DNA from: Brevibacillus choshinensis | GTDB lineage: Bacteria; Bacillota; Bacilli; Brevibacillales; Brevibacillaceae | Assembly (NCBI RefSeq): GCF_001420695.1 | Contig: NZ_LJJB01000015.1 | Location: 62,001-126,000, forward strand | Reading direction: 5' to 3' | Length of the DNA: 64,000 bases | Shown: in pieces, positions 8,214 to 15,721 of the stretch | Layout of the letters: every line of letters begins with the position of its first letter | How positions within the stretch are numbered: the first letter of the stretch is position 1 | Notes under the pieces: model-generated | Seen by the model: only the letters and a program-made list of their open reading frames with translations | Databases searched by the model: none | Told to the model about the DNA's origin: nothing | Position numbers and translations under genes: made by a program

Positions 8214-8455
8214 CACCTCGAAAAGCGCATGCTCACATGACCGTCGCTGGCCAAGTCAGACCTGTTTCCCGACATGTCTCACGCCAAGTATGGCGCTCGC
8301 TGTTAGCGCAGCGCGCGAGAAAAGTCTATGGCCAGATTCCTTCTCTCCAAGGTGCGATCTATCACAATGGGCCTTCCGTGCTGGACCCGGAGGAAGGAAT
8401 TGTCGTCATCGCAACCAAAGAAGCCGGCTTCAAACGGCCTCGCTATATCGGTTGA
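8210..8455 (+). CDS. Small basic protein translationally coupled to the TIR gene
   Basis: I do not recognise this 81-residue protein. Its ATG overlaps the stop of the TIR-like gene (ATGA at 8210-8213), a sign of translational coupling. A terminator follows immediately, so the two genes form a closed operon. The N-terminal half is rich in Arg, His and Gln (HVSRQVWRSLLAQRARKVYG). The C-terminal half is less charged, with HNGPSVLDPEEGIVVIATKE, and ends RYIG. There is no cysteine, signal peptide or membrane segment. It could be a regulator, inhibitor or adaptor of the TIR protein; the sequence does not decide. Confidence 0.6.
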   Translation: MTPRKAHAHMTVAGQVRPVSRHVSRQVWRSLLAQRARKVYGQIPSLQGAIYHNGPSVLDPEEGIVVIATKEAGFKRPRYIG

Positions 8456-8479
8456 TCCGTTTTTACCCATAAAAATACA

Positions 8480-8531
8480 GCAGGGCTTTCCCGAGGTCAT
8501 CGACCCAAAAAGGGAAAGCCCTGCTTTTTTT
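8480..8531. terminator. Strong bidirectional terminator
   Basis: A perfect 13-bp stem (GCAGGGCTTTCCC/GGGAAAGCCCTGC) is followed by T7 on the plus strand. The A-rich 5' side provides U-rich RNA in the other direction. It closes the TIR operon and the convergent AraC gene. Confidence 0.9.
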
Positions 8532-9327
8532 ATTTTTGTCTATACTCTTCAGGCGACATCCCTACGACTGATTTAAAATCGCGAATGAAGTGAGAGTGAT
8601 CGTAATACCCCAGTTCAGTAGAGAGATCCAGCCAGTCGGCCACTTCCCCCTGATCAATGCGCATCGCAGCTTCGTGTATCCGATATCGTTTGATGACGGA
8701 TTTCGGACTAACTCCGACGTAACGGTCGAACAGGCGTTGCATGGTTCGTTTATTCATTCCTGTTAAACGTACGGCATCCTCTACCCTGATCACTCTGCGG
8801 TCGTCTCGAAAGGTCATGACCAGCTCGTGAACGAGAGAAACATTCGGATCCTTTTCCGGCAATCTTTCTGCCAAAAAAGCTTCTATCCGACTCACCATGC
8901 TCTGATCATCAGGTGCGGACAAAATGAAACTCTCGAGCGGCCCACTTTCAATACCAAAAACTTCTTCTATAGTCGCAGTGCTGTCAGTCAGGTGAGAAAC
9001 CGGGGCACCCAGAAACGGGTAAAAACCACCGGGCTTGAATTTGATGCCGACCACCCATCCATGATCCTTTACAATACGTACGGAGGTGGATCGTCCTACG
9101 CCATAAATGCGTGTGCCGTTCTCTTCAACGACTAGATTGACGTTTGGATGGGCGATCACGGTCTGTTTGTACGGCTCCTGACCACGTAAATCCCATCTGA
9201 CGATCCAGTAATGCTGCACAAAATATTGTGTCTCAACAGAAGGTGCGTACCTTACGAGCGAAAATTTTTGATCGTTCTCTGCCAGATGAAGGACCCCTTT
9301 GGGTAATCCATTAACAGCTCTATTCAA
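8530..9327 (-). CDS. AraC-family transcriptional regulator
   Basis: This is a 265-residue protein with a C-terminal AraC-type double helix-turn-helix (about residues 165-263). The first helix region includes RLTGMNKRTMQRLFDRYVG and the second LSTELGYYDHSHFIRDFKSVVGMSPEEYR. The N-terminal 150 residues look like the DUF6597-type domain found in uncharacterised AraC proteins (HYWIVRWDL, GVGRSTS, GIKFKPGGFYPFLG). The ligand is unknown. It is convergent with the TIR operon and shares its terminator, so it has no obvious claim to regulate that operon. It lies upstream of nothing on its own strand except the oppA group. Confidence 0.88.
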   Translation of the reverse strand: MNRAVNGLPKGVLHLAENDQKFSLVRYAPSVETQYFVQHYWIVRWDLRGQEPYKQTVIAHPNVNLVVEENGTRIYGVGRSTSVRIVKDHGWVVGIKFKPGGFYPFLGAPVSHLTDSTATIEEVFGIESGPLESFILSAPDDQSMVSRIEAFLAERLPEKDPNVSLVHELVMTFRDDRRVIRVEDAVRLTGMNKRTMQRLFDRYVGVSPKSVIKRYRIHEAAMRIDQGEVADWLDLSTELGYYDHSHFIRDFKSVVGMSPEEYRQK

Positions 9328-9469
9328 TGAGCGCTCCTCCTGTCGTCTATTTCCAAAACAGCCTGCCTTCCATTTCCTATTCTAAGAATAGTAGGTGGCA
9401 GAGTTGAATACAATTCACATTTCTGTTTTGGGGGCAAACAGGAGGAGCATGAGTGAGATTTCAGCTAAT

Positions 9470-11119
9470 CTACTGCACCATTTCTGCCCACTTCAAATCG
9501 ATGAATCCAAGACCATCCACTTGTACGCCCTTCACCTTGTCGTTTTGTACCCAAATATCTACATCCGTAAAGAGCGGGATCACAGGCATTGCATCCATAA
9601 ATATCTGTTCAGCCTCTGCAAACAGCTGTGTACGTTTTGAGGGGTCACTCTCCAAGGCGGACTTTTGAAGCAGTTCTTTGTAGCGCGTGTCCTCCCATCC
9701 CGTATCGTTGTTTCCGGTCTTTGCATCCCGGAACATTTCCAAGTAGTTGATCGGATCGTTAAAGTCCGCGTTCCAGCCGAGACGGCCAATATCATAATTC
9801 AGAGAATGCAAATCTTCCAAATGCACCTTGAACTCCTTGTTAGCCAGCTTCACATCAATGCCAAGGGCTTTTTTCCATTGATCCTGCACAGCCTCAGCAA
9901 TCTTTTTGTGCCTGTCGGTCGTATTGTATGACAAGGTGATTGGCGGAAGCGAAGTGAGACCCAGTTCCTTCAATCCTTCTTGGAGCAATTGCTTGGCAGT
10001 TTCCGTATCATGATCCTTGAAGTAGCCCTCTGACTTAATGATCATCGATTGCGGCAGCATCCCCATGGTCGGCACCTGACCTACCTGTGTGATATTGTCT
10101 ACGATGCTCTTACGATCGACCGTGTAGGACAACGCTTTACGTATCTTGGCATTGCTGAGTGGCCCTTTGGTTGTGTTCAGCTTATACCAGTACATTGTCG
10201 CTTTCGGATGCACGACCAGTTTTCCAGACTCTTTCAGTGCCGGGATTGCATCTGTAGGCAATCCTCCAAGCGGTTGTCCCGCCCAATCCAGCTCTCCATT
10301 TTCAAACATAGACAGTGCAGTGCTGTCGTCCTCGATCATGGCAAAATCAATCTGATCAAGCTTTACAGCATCCTTATCCCAGTAGTTCTCGTTCTTTTCC
10401 AGAACAATCTTGCTCTTATGCTCCCACGACCTCATTTTGAACGGACCGTTACTCACGTGAGTAGCTGCTTCGTTTGCCCATTTCGGATTGGCTTCGACAA
10501 TTTTTTTATCAACCGGATAATAGGTATAGAAGGCGGTCAGTTCCAGGAAGTAAGGCGTCGGGTTTTCTAGCGTCACTTCTAGCTTCTTGTCATCCAGTAC
10601 CTTGACGCCCAATTCTTCAGGCTTCGCCTTTCCGGTATGCACTTTTTCCGCGTTCTTGATGTAGTACAGCTGGTAGGCGTATTCTGCAGCAAGCTTAGGA
10701 TCGAGTACACGCTTCCAGGCAAATTCAAAGTCTTGCGCTGTCACCGGGTCTCCATTGCTCCATTTCGCATCTCGCAGAGTGAACGTGTAGACGCGATTGT
10801 CATCAGATACCTTGATATCGGATGCCATCGAATTCATTGGTTTTGAATCTTTGTCCAAACGGGTCAATCCATCAAATGTCGCTCGCACGACAGCACCTGA
10901 AGTAGCATCCTTCGCCAAACCAGGGTCAGCCGTAGAAGGCTCACTCGTCAGATTTGCACGGAATACTTGCGGCTTTTTCTCTGCTGTTTGTGCCGCAGGT
11001 GCTCCCGTCTCTTGTTTGGGTGGTGTAGATGCTGACGGTTGCGCCCCACCGGAACAGGCTGCCAAAACTGTACCGACTACCAGGAGCAAGCCAGCAAACA
11101 GACTTACTTTCTTTTTCAT
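9470..11119 (-). CDS. oppA: Oligopeptide ABC transporter, substrate-binding lipoprotein (paralogue 4)
   Basis: The 549-residue SBP_bac_5 lipoprotein starts at the ATG at 11119 (MKKKVSL), which follows AAGGGGG by about 9 bases. A longer frame from 11182 has no ribosome binding site. The lipobox is LAAC (Cys22), followed by a Ser/Pro/Gln/Ala-rich linker. It shares all family segments with the three copies further left (SEPSTADPG, LRDAKWSNGD, FENGELDWAG) but is the most divergent of the lipidated ones. It is separated from them by the TIR operon and the AraC gene. It lies directly downstream of metNIQ on the same strand, but a strong terminator at 11241 separates the two. Confidence 0.92.
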   Translation of the reverse strand: MKKKVSLFAGLLLVVGTVLAACSGGAQPSASTPPKQETGAPAAQTAEKKPQVFRANLTSEPSTADPGLAKDATSGAVVRATFDGLTRLDKDSKPMNSMASDIKVSDDNRVYTFTLRDAKWSNGDPVTAQDFEFAWKRVLDPKLAAEYAYQLYYIKNAEKVHTGKAKPEELGVKVLDDKKLEVTLENPTPYFLELTAFYTYYPVDKKIVEANPKWANEAATHVSNGPFKMRSWEHKSKIVLEKNENYWDKDAVKLDQIDFAMIEDDSTALSMFENGELDWAGQPLGGLPTDAIPALKESGKLVVHPKATMYWYKLNTTKGPLSNAKIRKALSYTVDRKSIVDNITQVGQVPTMGMLPQSMIIKSEGYFKDHDTETAKQLLQEGLKELGLTSLPPITLSYNTTDRHKKIAEAVQDQWKKALGIDVKLANKEFKVHLEDLHSLNYDIGRLGWNADFNDPINYLEMFRDAKTGNNDTGWEDTRYKELLQKSALESDPSKRTQLFAEAEQIFMDAMPVIPLFTDVDIWVQNDKVKGVQVDGLGFIDLKWAEMVQ

Positions 11120-11240
11120 CTGAATGTTCCCCCTTATCAAAAAATTCCTTTTCCAACAAAATATACTCGACTGATAGCTCATTTGAGAATGGGGTTTGCA
11201 TAGATTTCATTTAATTTTATGAATATTTATACTATTATTA

Positions 11241-11284
11241 AAAAAGATAAACCCAACCAGCCTCATGGACCAGTTGGGTTTTTT
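11241..11284 (-). terminator. Terminator of metNIQ
   Basis: ACCCAAC pairs with GTTGGGT around a loop that can extend the stem. The minus-strand 3' side reads TTATCTTTTTT. There is also a T-run on the plus side. Confidence 0.8.
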
Positions 11285-11309
11285 GTTTATTGATCAATTA
11301 TTTCGTTCC

Positions 11310-12155
11310 TTAGAATGCTGGAACAATTGCACCTTTGTATTTCTCTTGGATGAACTGTTTCACTTCCGGGGAGTTCAGCTCTTTCACAAGTTTTTGCATC
11401 GCTTCTGAGTCTTTGTTGTCAGGACGAGCTACCAGGTAGTTCGCATATGGAGAATCCTTGTCTTCTAAAAGCAGAGCATCTGTCGTTGGAACCAGTTTTG
11501 CTTCCAGAGCGTAGTTTGTGTTGATCAGCGCCAGATCTACTTCTTCCAGTACGCGTGGCAGCATCGCTGCTTCTACTTCTTTGAACTTCAGGTTTTTCTT
11601 GTTTTCTACGATGTCTTTTACGGTACCGCTGATGCCTACGCCGTCTTTCAGCTTGATCACGCCGTTTTTCTCCAGAAGAGCCAATGCGCGGCCGTTGTTA
11701 GTTGGGTCGTTTGGCAGAGCGATTGTTGCTCCATCAGCTAATTCTTCGATTTTCTTGATCTTTTTGGAATAAGCACCAAATGGCTCGATGTGTACCGCTA
11801 CCACTGGTTGCAAGTCCATGTTTTGGTCTTTATTAAACTGTTCCAGGTAAGGTTTGTGCTGGAAGAAGTTTGCGTCGAGTTGTTTTTCGTTTACTTGTAC
11901 GTTTGGTTGAACGTAATCCGTGAATTCCTTGATTTCCAGGTTCACGCCTTGGTCCTTCAGTTTTGGCTGAATGTATTTCAAGATTTCAGCGTGTGGAACT
12001 GGAGTTGCTCCAATATTCAAAGTCACCGCTTCTGTACCTTTGGAGCCTTGTGCGCCACCCTCAGCTGGTGCTGGAGTCGCTTCTGGTTTGCTGCCGCAAG
12101 CTGCAAGAGAGAATGCCAATACAGTCGACAGTACAGATACCACTAATTTCTTCAC
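11310..12155 (-). CDS. metQ: Methionine ABC transporter, substrate-binding lipoprotein
   Basis: MetQ (NlpA family, 281 residues) binds methionine outside the cell and delivers it to MetNI. The lipoprotein signal ends in the lipobox LAAC (Cys20). Family motifs are IGATPVPHAEIL (about 48-59), the DYVQPN and FQHKPYL segments, and the conserved IALPNDPTNNGRALALLE stretch. It is the last gene of the metN-metI-metQ operon, 55 bases after metI, and has its own ribosome binding site (AAGGGGGA). Expression should fall when S-adenosylmethionine is plentiful because the operon leader is a SAM-I riboswitch. Confidence 0.95.
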   Translation of the reverse strand: MKKLVVSVLSTVLAFSLAACGSKPEATPAPAEGGAQGSKGTEAVTLNIGATPVPHAEILKYIQPKLKDQGVNLEIKEFTDYVQPNVQVNEKQLDANFFQHKPYLEQFNKDQNMDLQPVVAVHIEPFGAYSKKIKKIEELADGATIALPNDPTNNGRALALLEKNGVIKLKDGVGISGTVKDIVENKKNLKFKEVEAAMLPRVLEEVDLALINTNYALEAKLVPTTDALLLEDKDSPYANYLVARPDNKDSEAMQKLVKELNSPEVKQFIQEKYKGAIVPAF

Positions 12156-12210
12156 GGAAAAATCCCCCTTTTTCGTCTATGCATCTTTTAGAACTATATA
12201 TGGAAAGACC

Positions 12211-12876
12211 TTACTTACGGCTGAATTTCAAAACCAACCGATCCCCAAAGGACTGCAAGATCTGCACCAACACGAGCAAGATAATGACGGTTACTACCAT
12301 GACATCCGTCTGGAAGCGCTGATAGCCGTAGCGAATTGCCAGGTCACCCAGTCCGCCTCCACCGATTACCCCAGACATCGCAGTGTAAGATACGAGCGTG
12401 ACAGTCGTGATCGTGATGGCCGCAATCAGACCGGAACGTGCCTCGGGTAGCAGGACACTCCACACGATCTGCCAGTTGGAAGCACCCATCGACTGCGCTG
12501 CTTCGATCACACCTCGATCGACTTCACGCAATGAGGTCTCTACCAGCCTAGCGAAGAAAGGAGCTGCCCCGATCACCAGTGGCGGAATCGCACCCAGCAC
12601 GCCCAGCGAAGTTCCCACAATCGCTTTCGTGACCGGAATCAACAAGATCATGAGAATAATGAAAGGAACTGAGCGCAAGATGTTGACCACAATCGATGCG
12701 ATTGAGTAGAATGCGCGATTCTCCAAAAGCTGGCCTCTCGATGTGAGGAACAGGATCACACCTACCGGCAAACCGATCAAAACAGCAAACAGTGTAGAAA
12801 AGCCAAGCATCGTTAGTGTAGCCCCTGTGCCTTCCGCTATTTCAGCCCAGTCCACATTTTCTAGTGTCAATCCCAT
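12211..12876 (-). CDS. metI: Methionine ABC transporter permease
   Basis: MetI has 221 residues, the normal length, and five predicted membrane segments (for example LTMLGFSTLFAVLIGLPVGV and NILRSVPFIILMILLIP). The EAA loop that docks on the ATPase is visible as EAAQSMGASNWQIVWSVLLPEA near residues 125-147. It forms a dimeric channel with MetN at the inner face and MetQ outside. The gene starts directly after the metN stop (12877), so the two are translationally coupled. Confidence 0.95.
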   Translation of the reverse strand: MGLTLENVDWAEIAEGTGATLTMLGFSTLFAVLIGLPVGVILFLTSRGQLLENRAFYSIASIVVNILRSVPFIILMILLIPVTKAIVGTSLGVLGAIPPLVIGAAPFFARLVETSLREVDRGVIEAAQSMGASNWQIVWSVLLPEARSGLIAAITITTVTLVSYTAMSGVIGGGGLGDLAIRYGYQRFQTDVMVVTVIILLVLVQILQSFGDRLVLKFSRK

Positions 12877-13899
12877 TTAAATCACCTCCACTTCAAGGCC
12901 GCGCTGCCGCAGCGTCTGGATCGCACGCTCACTCTGTTGGGCATCGCCTTCCAGCTCAACGACCAGCTGGCCATACGGTGTATCCTTCATGCGCGAGATC
13001 GTACCTTGCAAGATGCTGAATACGGTACCGGTCTCTTGCATCGTCTGAAATAAGATCGGCTGGTATGTCTGCTCTCCCAAGAAGGTAACCCTCGCGATGG
13101 TTCGGTTGCCTGTCGCTTTTTCCTGAGCTACCGCTTCACGCAGCTCTGTCGAATCCGCCACTTGCTCCACGAATTCTTGTGTGGTTGGATGCTGTGGCTT
13201 CAGGAAGACATCCAGCACCTTGCCAGACTCGACAATGAGCCCTCCATCAATGACACCGACGCGATCACAAATCGAGCGAATGACGTGCATCTCATGGGTA
13301 ATCAGTACGATGGTCAAGCCCAGCTTGCGGTTGATATCCAGCAGCAGAGCCAGAATGGAATTGGTTGTCTGCGGATCCAATGCTGACGTAGCCTCGTCGC
13401 ACAGCAGAACCTTTGGATCGTTCGCCAGCGCACGGGCGATGCCCACGCGTTGCTTTTGCCCACCCGACAATTGGGAGGGGTACTTGTCTCGATGTGCTTC
13501 CAGTCCGACCAGCTTCAGCAGCTCGTCCACCTTTTGACGGATCTCCGCCTTGGGACGCTTCGCCAACTTCAAGGGAAACGCCACATTGTCTCCTACCGTT
13601 GCCGAGGACAGCAGGTTAAAATGCTGAAAGATCATTCCTACCTGCCGACGCTGCTCCTGCAGCTTATGATCGTCCAGCTTGGTCAGCTCAACCCCATCGA
13701 CAAATACTTGCCCAGAGGTTGGACGCTCCAGCAGATTGATACAACGGATGAGCGTACTCTTCCCCGCACCGGAATGCCCGATAATCCCGTAAATTTCTCC
13801 CTTTTCTATCGTCAGATCAATCCCGTGCAATGCTGGGATCGTCTTTCCCTGTACTTGATAGCTTTTTTGCAGATTGCGTAATTGAATCAACGAGTCCAC
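12877..13899 (-). CDS. metN: Methionine ABC transporter ATP-binding protein
   Basis: This 340-residue ABC ATPase carries Walker A GHSGAGKST (41-49), the signature LSGGQ (144-148) and Walker B VLLCDEATSALD with catalytic Glu169. Residues 260-340 form the C-terminal NIL/ACT-like domain (ARVTFLGEQTYQP, VVELEGDAQQSE) that binds methionine and causes trans-inhibition in this family. Together with MetI and MetQ it imports L-methionine and possibly D-methionine. It is the first gene of the operon. The leader contains a SAM-I riboswitch (14095-14210), a terminator (14030-14060) and a dispersed repeat (13911-13999) just before the ribosome binding site. Confidence 0.96.
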   Translation of the reverse strand: MDSLIQLRNLQKSYQVQGKTIPALHGIDLTIEKGEIYGIIGHSGAGKSTLIRCINLLERPTSGQVFVDGVELTKLDDHKLQEQRRQVGMIFQHFNLLSSATVGDNVAFPLKLAKRPKAEIRQKVDELLKLVGLEAHRDKYPSQLSGGQKQRVGIARALANDPKVLLCDEATSALDPQTTNSILALLLDINRKLGLTIVLITHEMHVIRSICDRVGVIDGGLIVESGKVLDVFLKPQHPTTQEFVEQVADSTELREAVAQEKATGNRTIARVTFLGEQTYQPILFQTMQETGTVFSILQGTISRMKDTPYGQLVVELEGDAQQSERAIQTLRQRGLEVEVI

Positions 13900-13910
13900 C
13901 TCCCTTTTTA

Positions 13911-13999
13911 GAAAACTTGGCTACGCTAAGCCTTGGCGCCGGCGAAGCCATAGTTGTGCTTTTACTATCATCCTTAGAAGATTTATACTTTCCGATAGT
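13911..13999 (+). repeat. Dispersed repeat, copy 1 (metN leader)
   Basis: The core GAAAACTTGGCTACGC followed by YAAGC and a GGCG...GCC...TAGTTG...CTT.TACT tail is also present at 61064-61140. The 3' end folds through ACTATC (13964-13969) and GATAGT (13994-13999). It lies in the transcribed leader of metN, between the terminator and the ribosome binding site. Confidence 0.55.
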
Positions 14000-14029
14000 A
14001 CAAGAAACTTCTATGATTAATAAACAACG

Positions 14030-14060
14030 AGCCCCTTTTTCAACAAACGAAAAAGGGGCT
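14030..14060 (-). terminator. Terminator arm of the metN SAM-I riboswitch
   Basis: A perfect 11-bp stem (AGCCCCTTTTT/AAAAAGGGGCT, 9-base loop) lies 35 bases after the aptamer. It is followed on the minus strand by the T-rich CGTTGTTTATTA. This is the expected off state when S-adenosylmethionine is bound. Confidence 0.75.
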
Positions 14061-14094
14061 GCAACGTATATCACGTTCGCATCCACCCTTCTCA

Positions 14095-14210
14095 TCTATC
14101 AAGATCCAAACAATCTTGTAGGAATTGGCACCGCGACTTCCATGTAAAAAAACATGGGCCGGTTGCCGGGCTTCATAGGGCCTGTCCCTCCGCCTCTCTT
14201 GATAAGAAAG
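14095..14210 (-). promoter_or_regulatory. SAM-I (S-box) riboswitch for metNIQ
   Basis: The minus strand carries the S-box consensus in order: TTATCAAGAGAGGCGGAGGG, CAGGCCCTATGAAGCCCGGC with AACC, a variable hairpin around a T-run, GGTGCCAATTCCTAC, and a closing P1 strand TCTTGATAGA pairing with the 5' TATCAAGA. Binding of S-adenosylmethionine should favour the terminator at 14030-14060 and turn off methionine import. Confidence 0.95.
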
Positions 14211-14268
14211 ATATCCACGTATATTATGTTCATATTTCGAAATTCAATGATTCAATGATACAAATCGG

Positions 14269-14298
14269 ATTATATCCCTTTTGAAAAACAAACGTCAA
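14269..14298 (-). promoter_or_regulatory. Sigma-A promoter of the metNIQ operon
   Basis: On the minus strand TTGACG (14298-14293) and TATAAT (14274-14269) are separated by 18 bases. Transcription would start near 14262, about 50 bases before the riboswitch. The rest of the 305-bp gap up to the next terminator shows nothing I can name. Confidence 0.75.
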
Positions 14299-14515
14299 TA
14301 GAAATAGAAGGAAAAAATGTTTTTTTGCAATGCAATTTCTTTGATTGTTAATCCATTACGCCATTTCGGATGATGGTCGCTTTCACATGAAACCGAAACG
14401 TGGCTTCCTTGAACATCTTCCGCCATTCACCGGTCGTCATCTGATGTTCCCCTGTTCCTTATACGGATAGGTAAGCAAATCATGGATAGTCTTCCCCAAA
14501 AAACCAATTTGGTAC

Positions 14516-14548
14516 AAAAAAAAACAGCACGCTCATTGAGGCGTGCTG
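14516..14548 (-). terminator. Terminator of the LCP gene
   Basis: CAGCACGC pairs with GCGTGCTG (8-bp stem, 8-base loop overlapping the stop codon) and is followed by nine T on the minus strand. Confidence 0.88.
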
Positions 14549-15528
14549 CTCGTAGATGGATCTTCGACTGTCGTATTAGCTTGTTTGGTAGCTGGCTGAA
14601 TCGCTTCCTGAATAAAAGCTTGAACTTGATCAACATCTGGGACGAGCACAGAGCCAGCTCGATGCGATTCATGGAACATGCCCATCGGTGGAAGCTGGTA
14701 CTTCCCTGGATTTTGCGTGTTGAGATTCAACCCTAAGGAGGACAGCTTCATCATATCCATCGTTCCGATGTTTGTTTGGACGTATGGTGTTACTTCTTTC
14801 AAAATCGAAGGTAATTGGATCAGGGTCGTACCCTTTTTCATCTGATCAGCTACTGCGGCCAACAATTTACGCTGACGCTCCGTACGCGTATAATCGGAGG
14901 TGGCATCATGACGGAATCGCACGTATTGCAATGCTTTATTTCCGTCCAGCTGCTGGACACCCTTTTTCAAATTAATGTCGTAAACGCCTTTATCCGTAGG
15001 GTCGTGGTAGTACATATTTTTCTCCACATCCAGCTCGACACCGCCTACGGAGTCAATCAATGCCTTGAAGCCTTCAAAATCGGTAATGACATAGCGATCA
15101 ACAGGCAAGCCAGTGAACTGACTGACGGTCTTCATCGCCAAATCGGGCCCGCCATCGACAATCGCCGCATTGATGCGCGAACTGCCGTTACCCGGAACAT
15201 CTACATACGTGTCCCGTAAGATCGAAAACAGATCGTATCGCTTGCTGACCGGGTCAATGCTCACGAGCATCATGGAATCAGATCGTGGCAATCCGTTATT
15301 TTTCATGCCCCTGCGATCCACACCCATCAACAGGATATTGACGCGATCCTTCCCGTCCCACTGAGGTATTTCAGCAGCCTTTGTCGCTGCTCCACCATCA
15401 GGCAGTGGGGAGATTACATTGGGCTCTTGAATATCTTGAGCAAACTGATAAAAGGAATACCCGTAGTAACCTGCCGTAGCGGCCACTACTACAAGTACAA
15501 TCAACAACATTCGTTTCCATATTCGCAT
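14533..15528 (-). CDS. LytR-CpsA-Psr (LCP) family cell-wall glycopolymer ligase
   Basis: Enzymes of this family transfer teichoic acid or other glycopolymers from lipid carriers to peptidoglycan at the outer membrane face. The protein has 331 residues when started at MRIWKRM, 9 bases after AAAGGTGGAG. One membrane segment (LLIVLVVVAATAGYYGYSF) follows a short basic cytoplasmic tail. The LCP core is clear: NILLMGVDRRG, GLPRSDSMMLVSIDP, ILRDTYVDVPG, RINAAIVDGGPDLAM, and FRHDATSDYTRTERQRKLL with the conserved arginines. The C-terminus is a short Thr/Ser-rich tail. It stands alone between terminators, divergent from the MFS gene. Confidence 0.93.
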   Translation of the reverse strand: MRIWKRMLLIVLVVVAATAGYYGYSFYQFAQDIQEPNVISPLPDGGAATKAAEIPQWDGKDRVNILLMGVDRRGMKNNGLPRSDSMMLVSIDPVSKRYDLFSILRDTYVDVPGNGSSRINAAIVDGGPDLAMKTVSQFTGLPVDRYVITDFEGFKALIDSVGGVELDVEKNMYYHDPTDKGVYDINLKKGVQQLDGNKALQYVRFRHDATSDYTRTERQRKLLAAVADQMKKGTTLIQLPSILKEVTPYVQTNIGTMDMMKLSSLGLNLNTQNPGKYQLPPMGMFHESHRAGSVLVPDVDQVQAFIQEAIQPATKQANTTVEDPSTSSTPQ

Positions 15529-15661
15529 ATAGAATGACTCCACCTTTAGTCTCTGTATCGGTTAAATCGACTCTCCGCTTTGTTTAGTATACTCGAAACT
15601 GCGGAAAGTGGAGCAGCCTTTATTTGGGTTGAGAAGCAGGGTTATTTACTAAACATTTTAA

Positions 15662-15690
15662 TTTACAAAGTATATAAAAGAAGCTATACT
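15662..15690 (+). promoter_or_regulatory. Sigma-A promoter of the MFS gene
   Basis: TTTACA (15662-15667) and TATACT (15685-15690) are separated by exactly 17 bases and lie about 30 bases before the start codon. Confidence 0.75.
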
Positions 15691-15721
15691 GTTCCATATC
15701 TTATCACAAAGGATGAGTCCT

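Noticed and set aside
13830-14147. A 105-codon plus-strand frame opposite the metN leader
   Set aside because: It lies over the SAM-I riboswitch, its terminator and a repeat, which explain the sequence.
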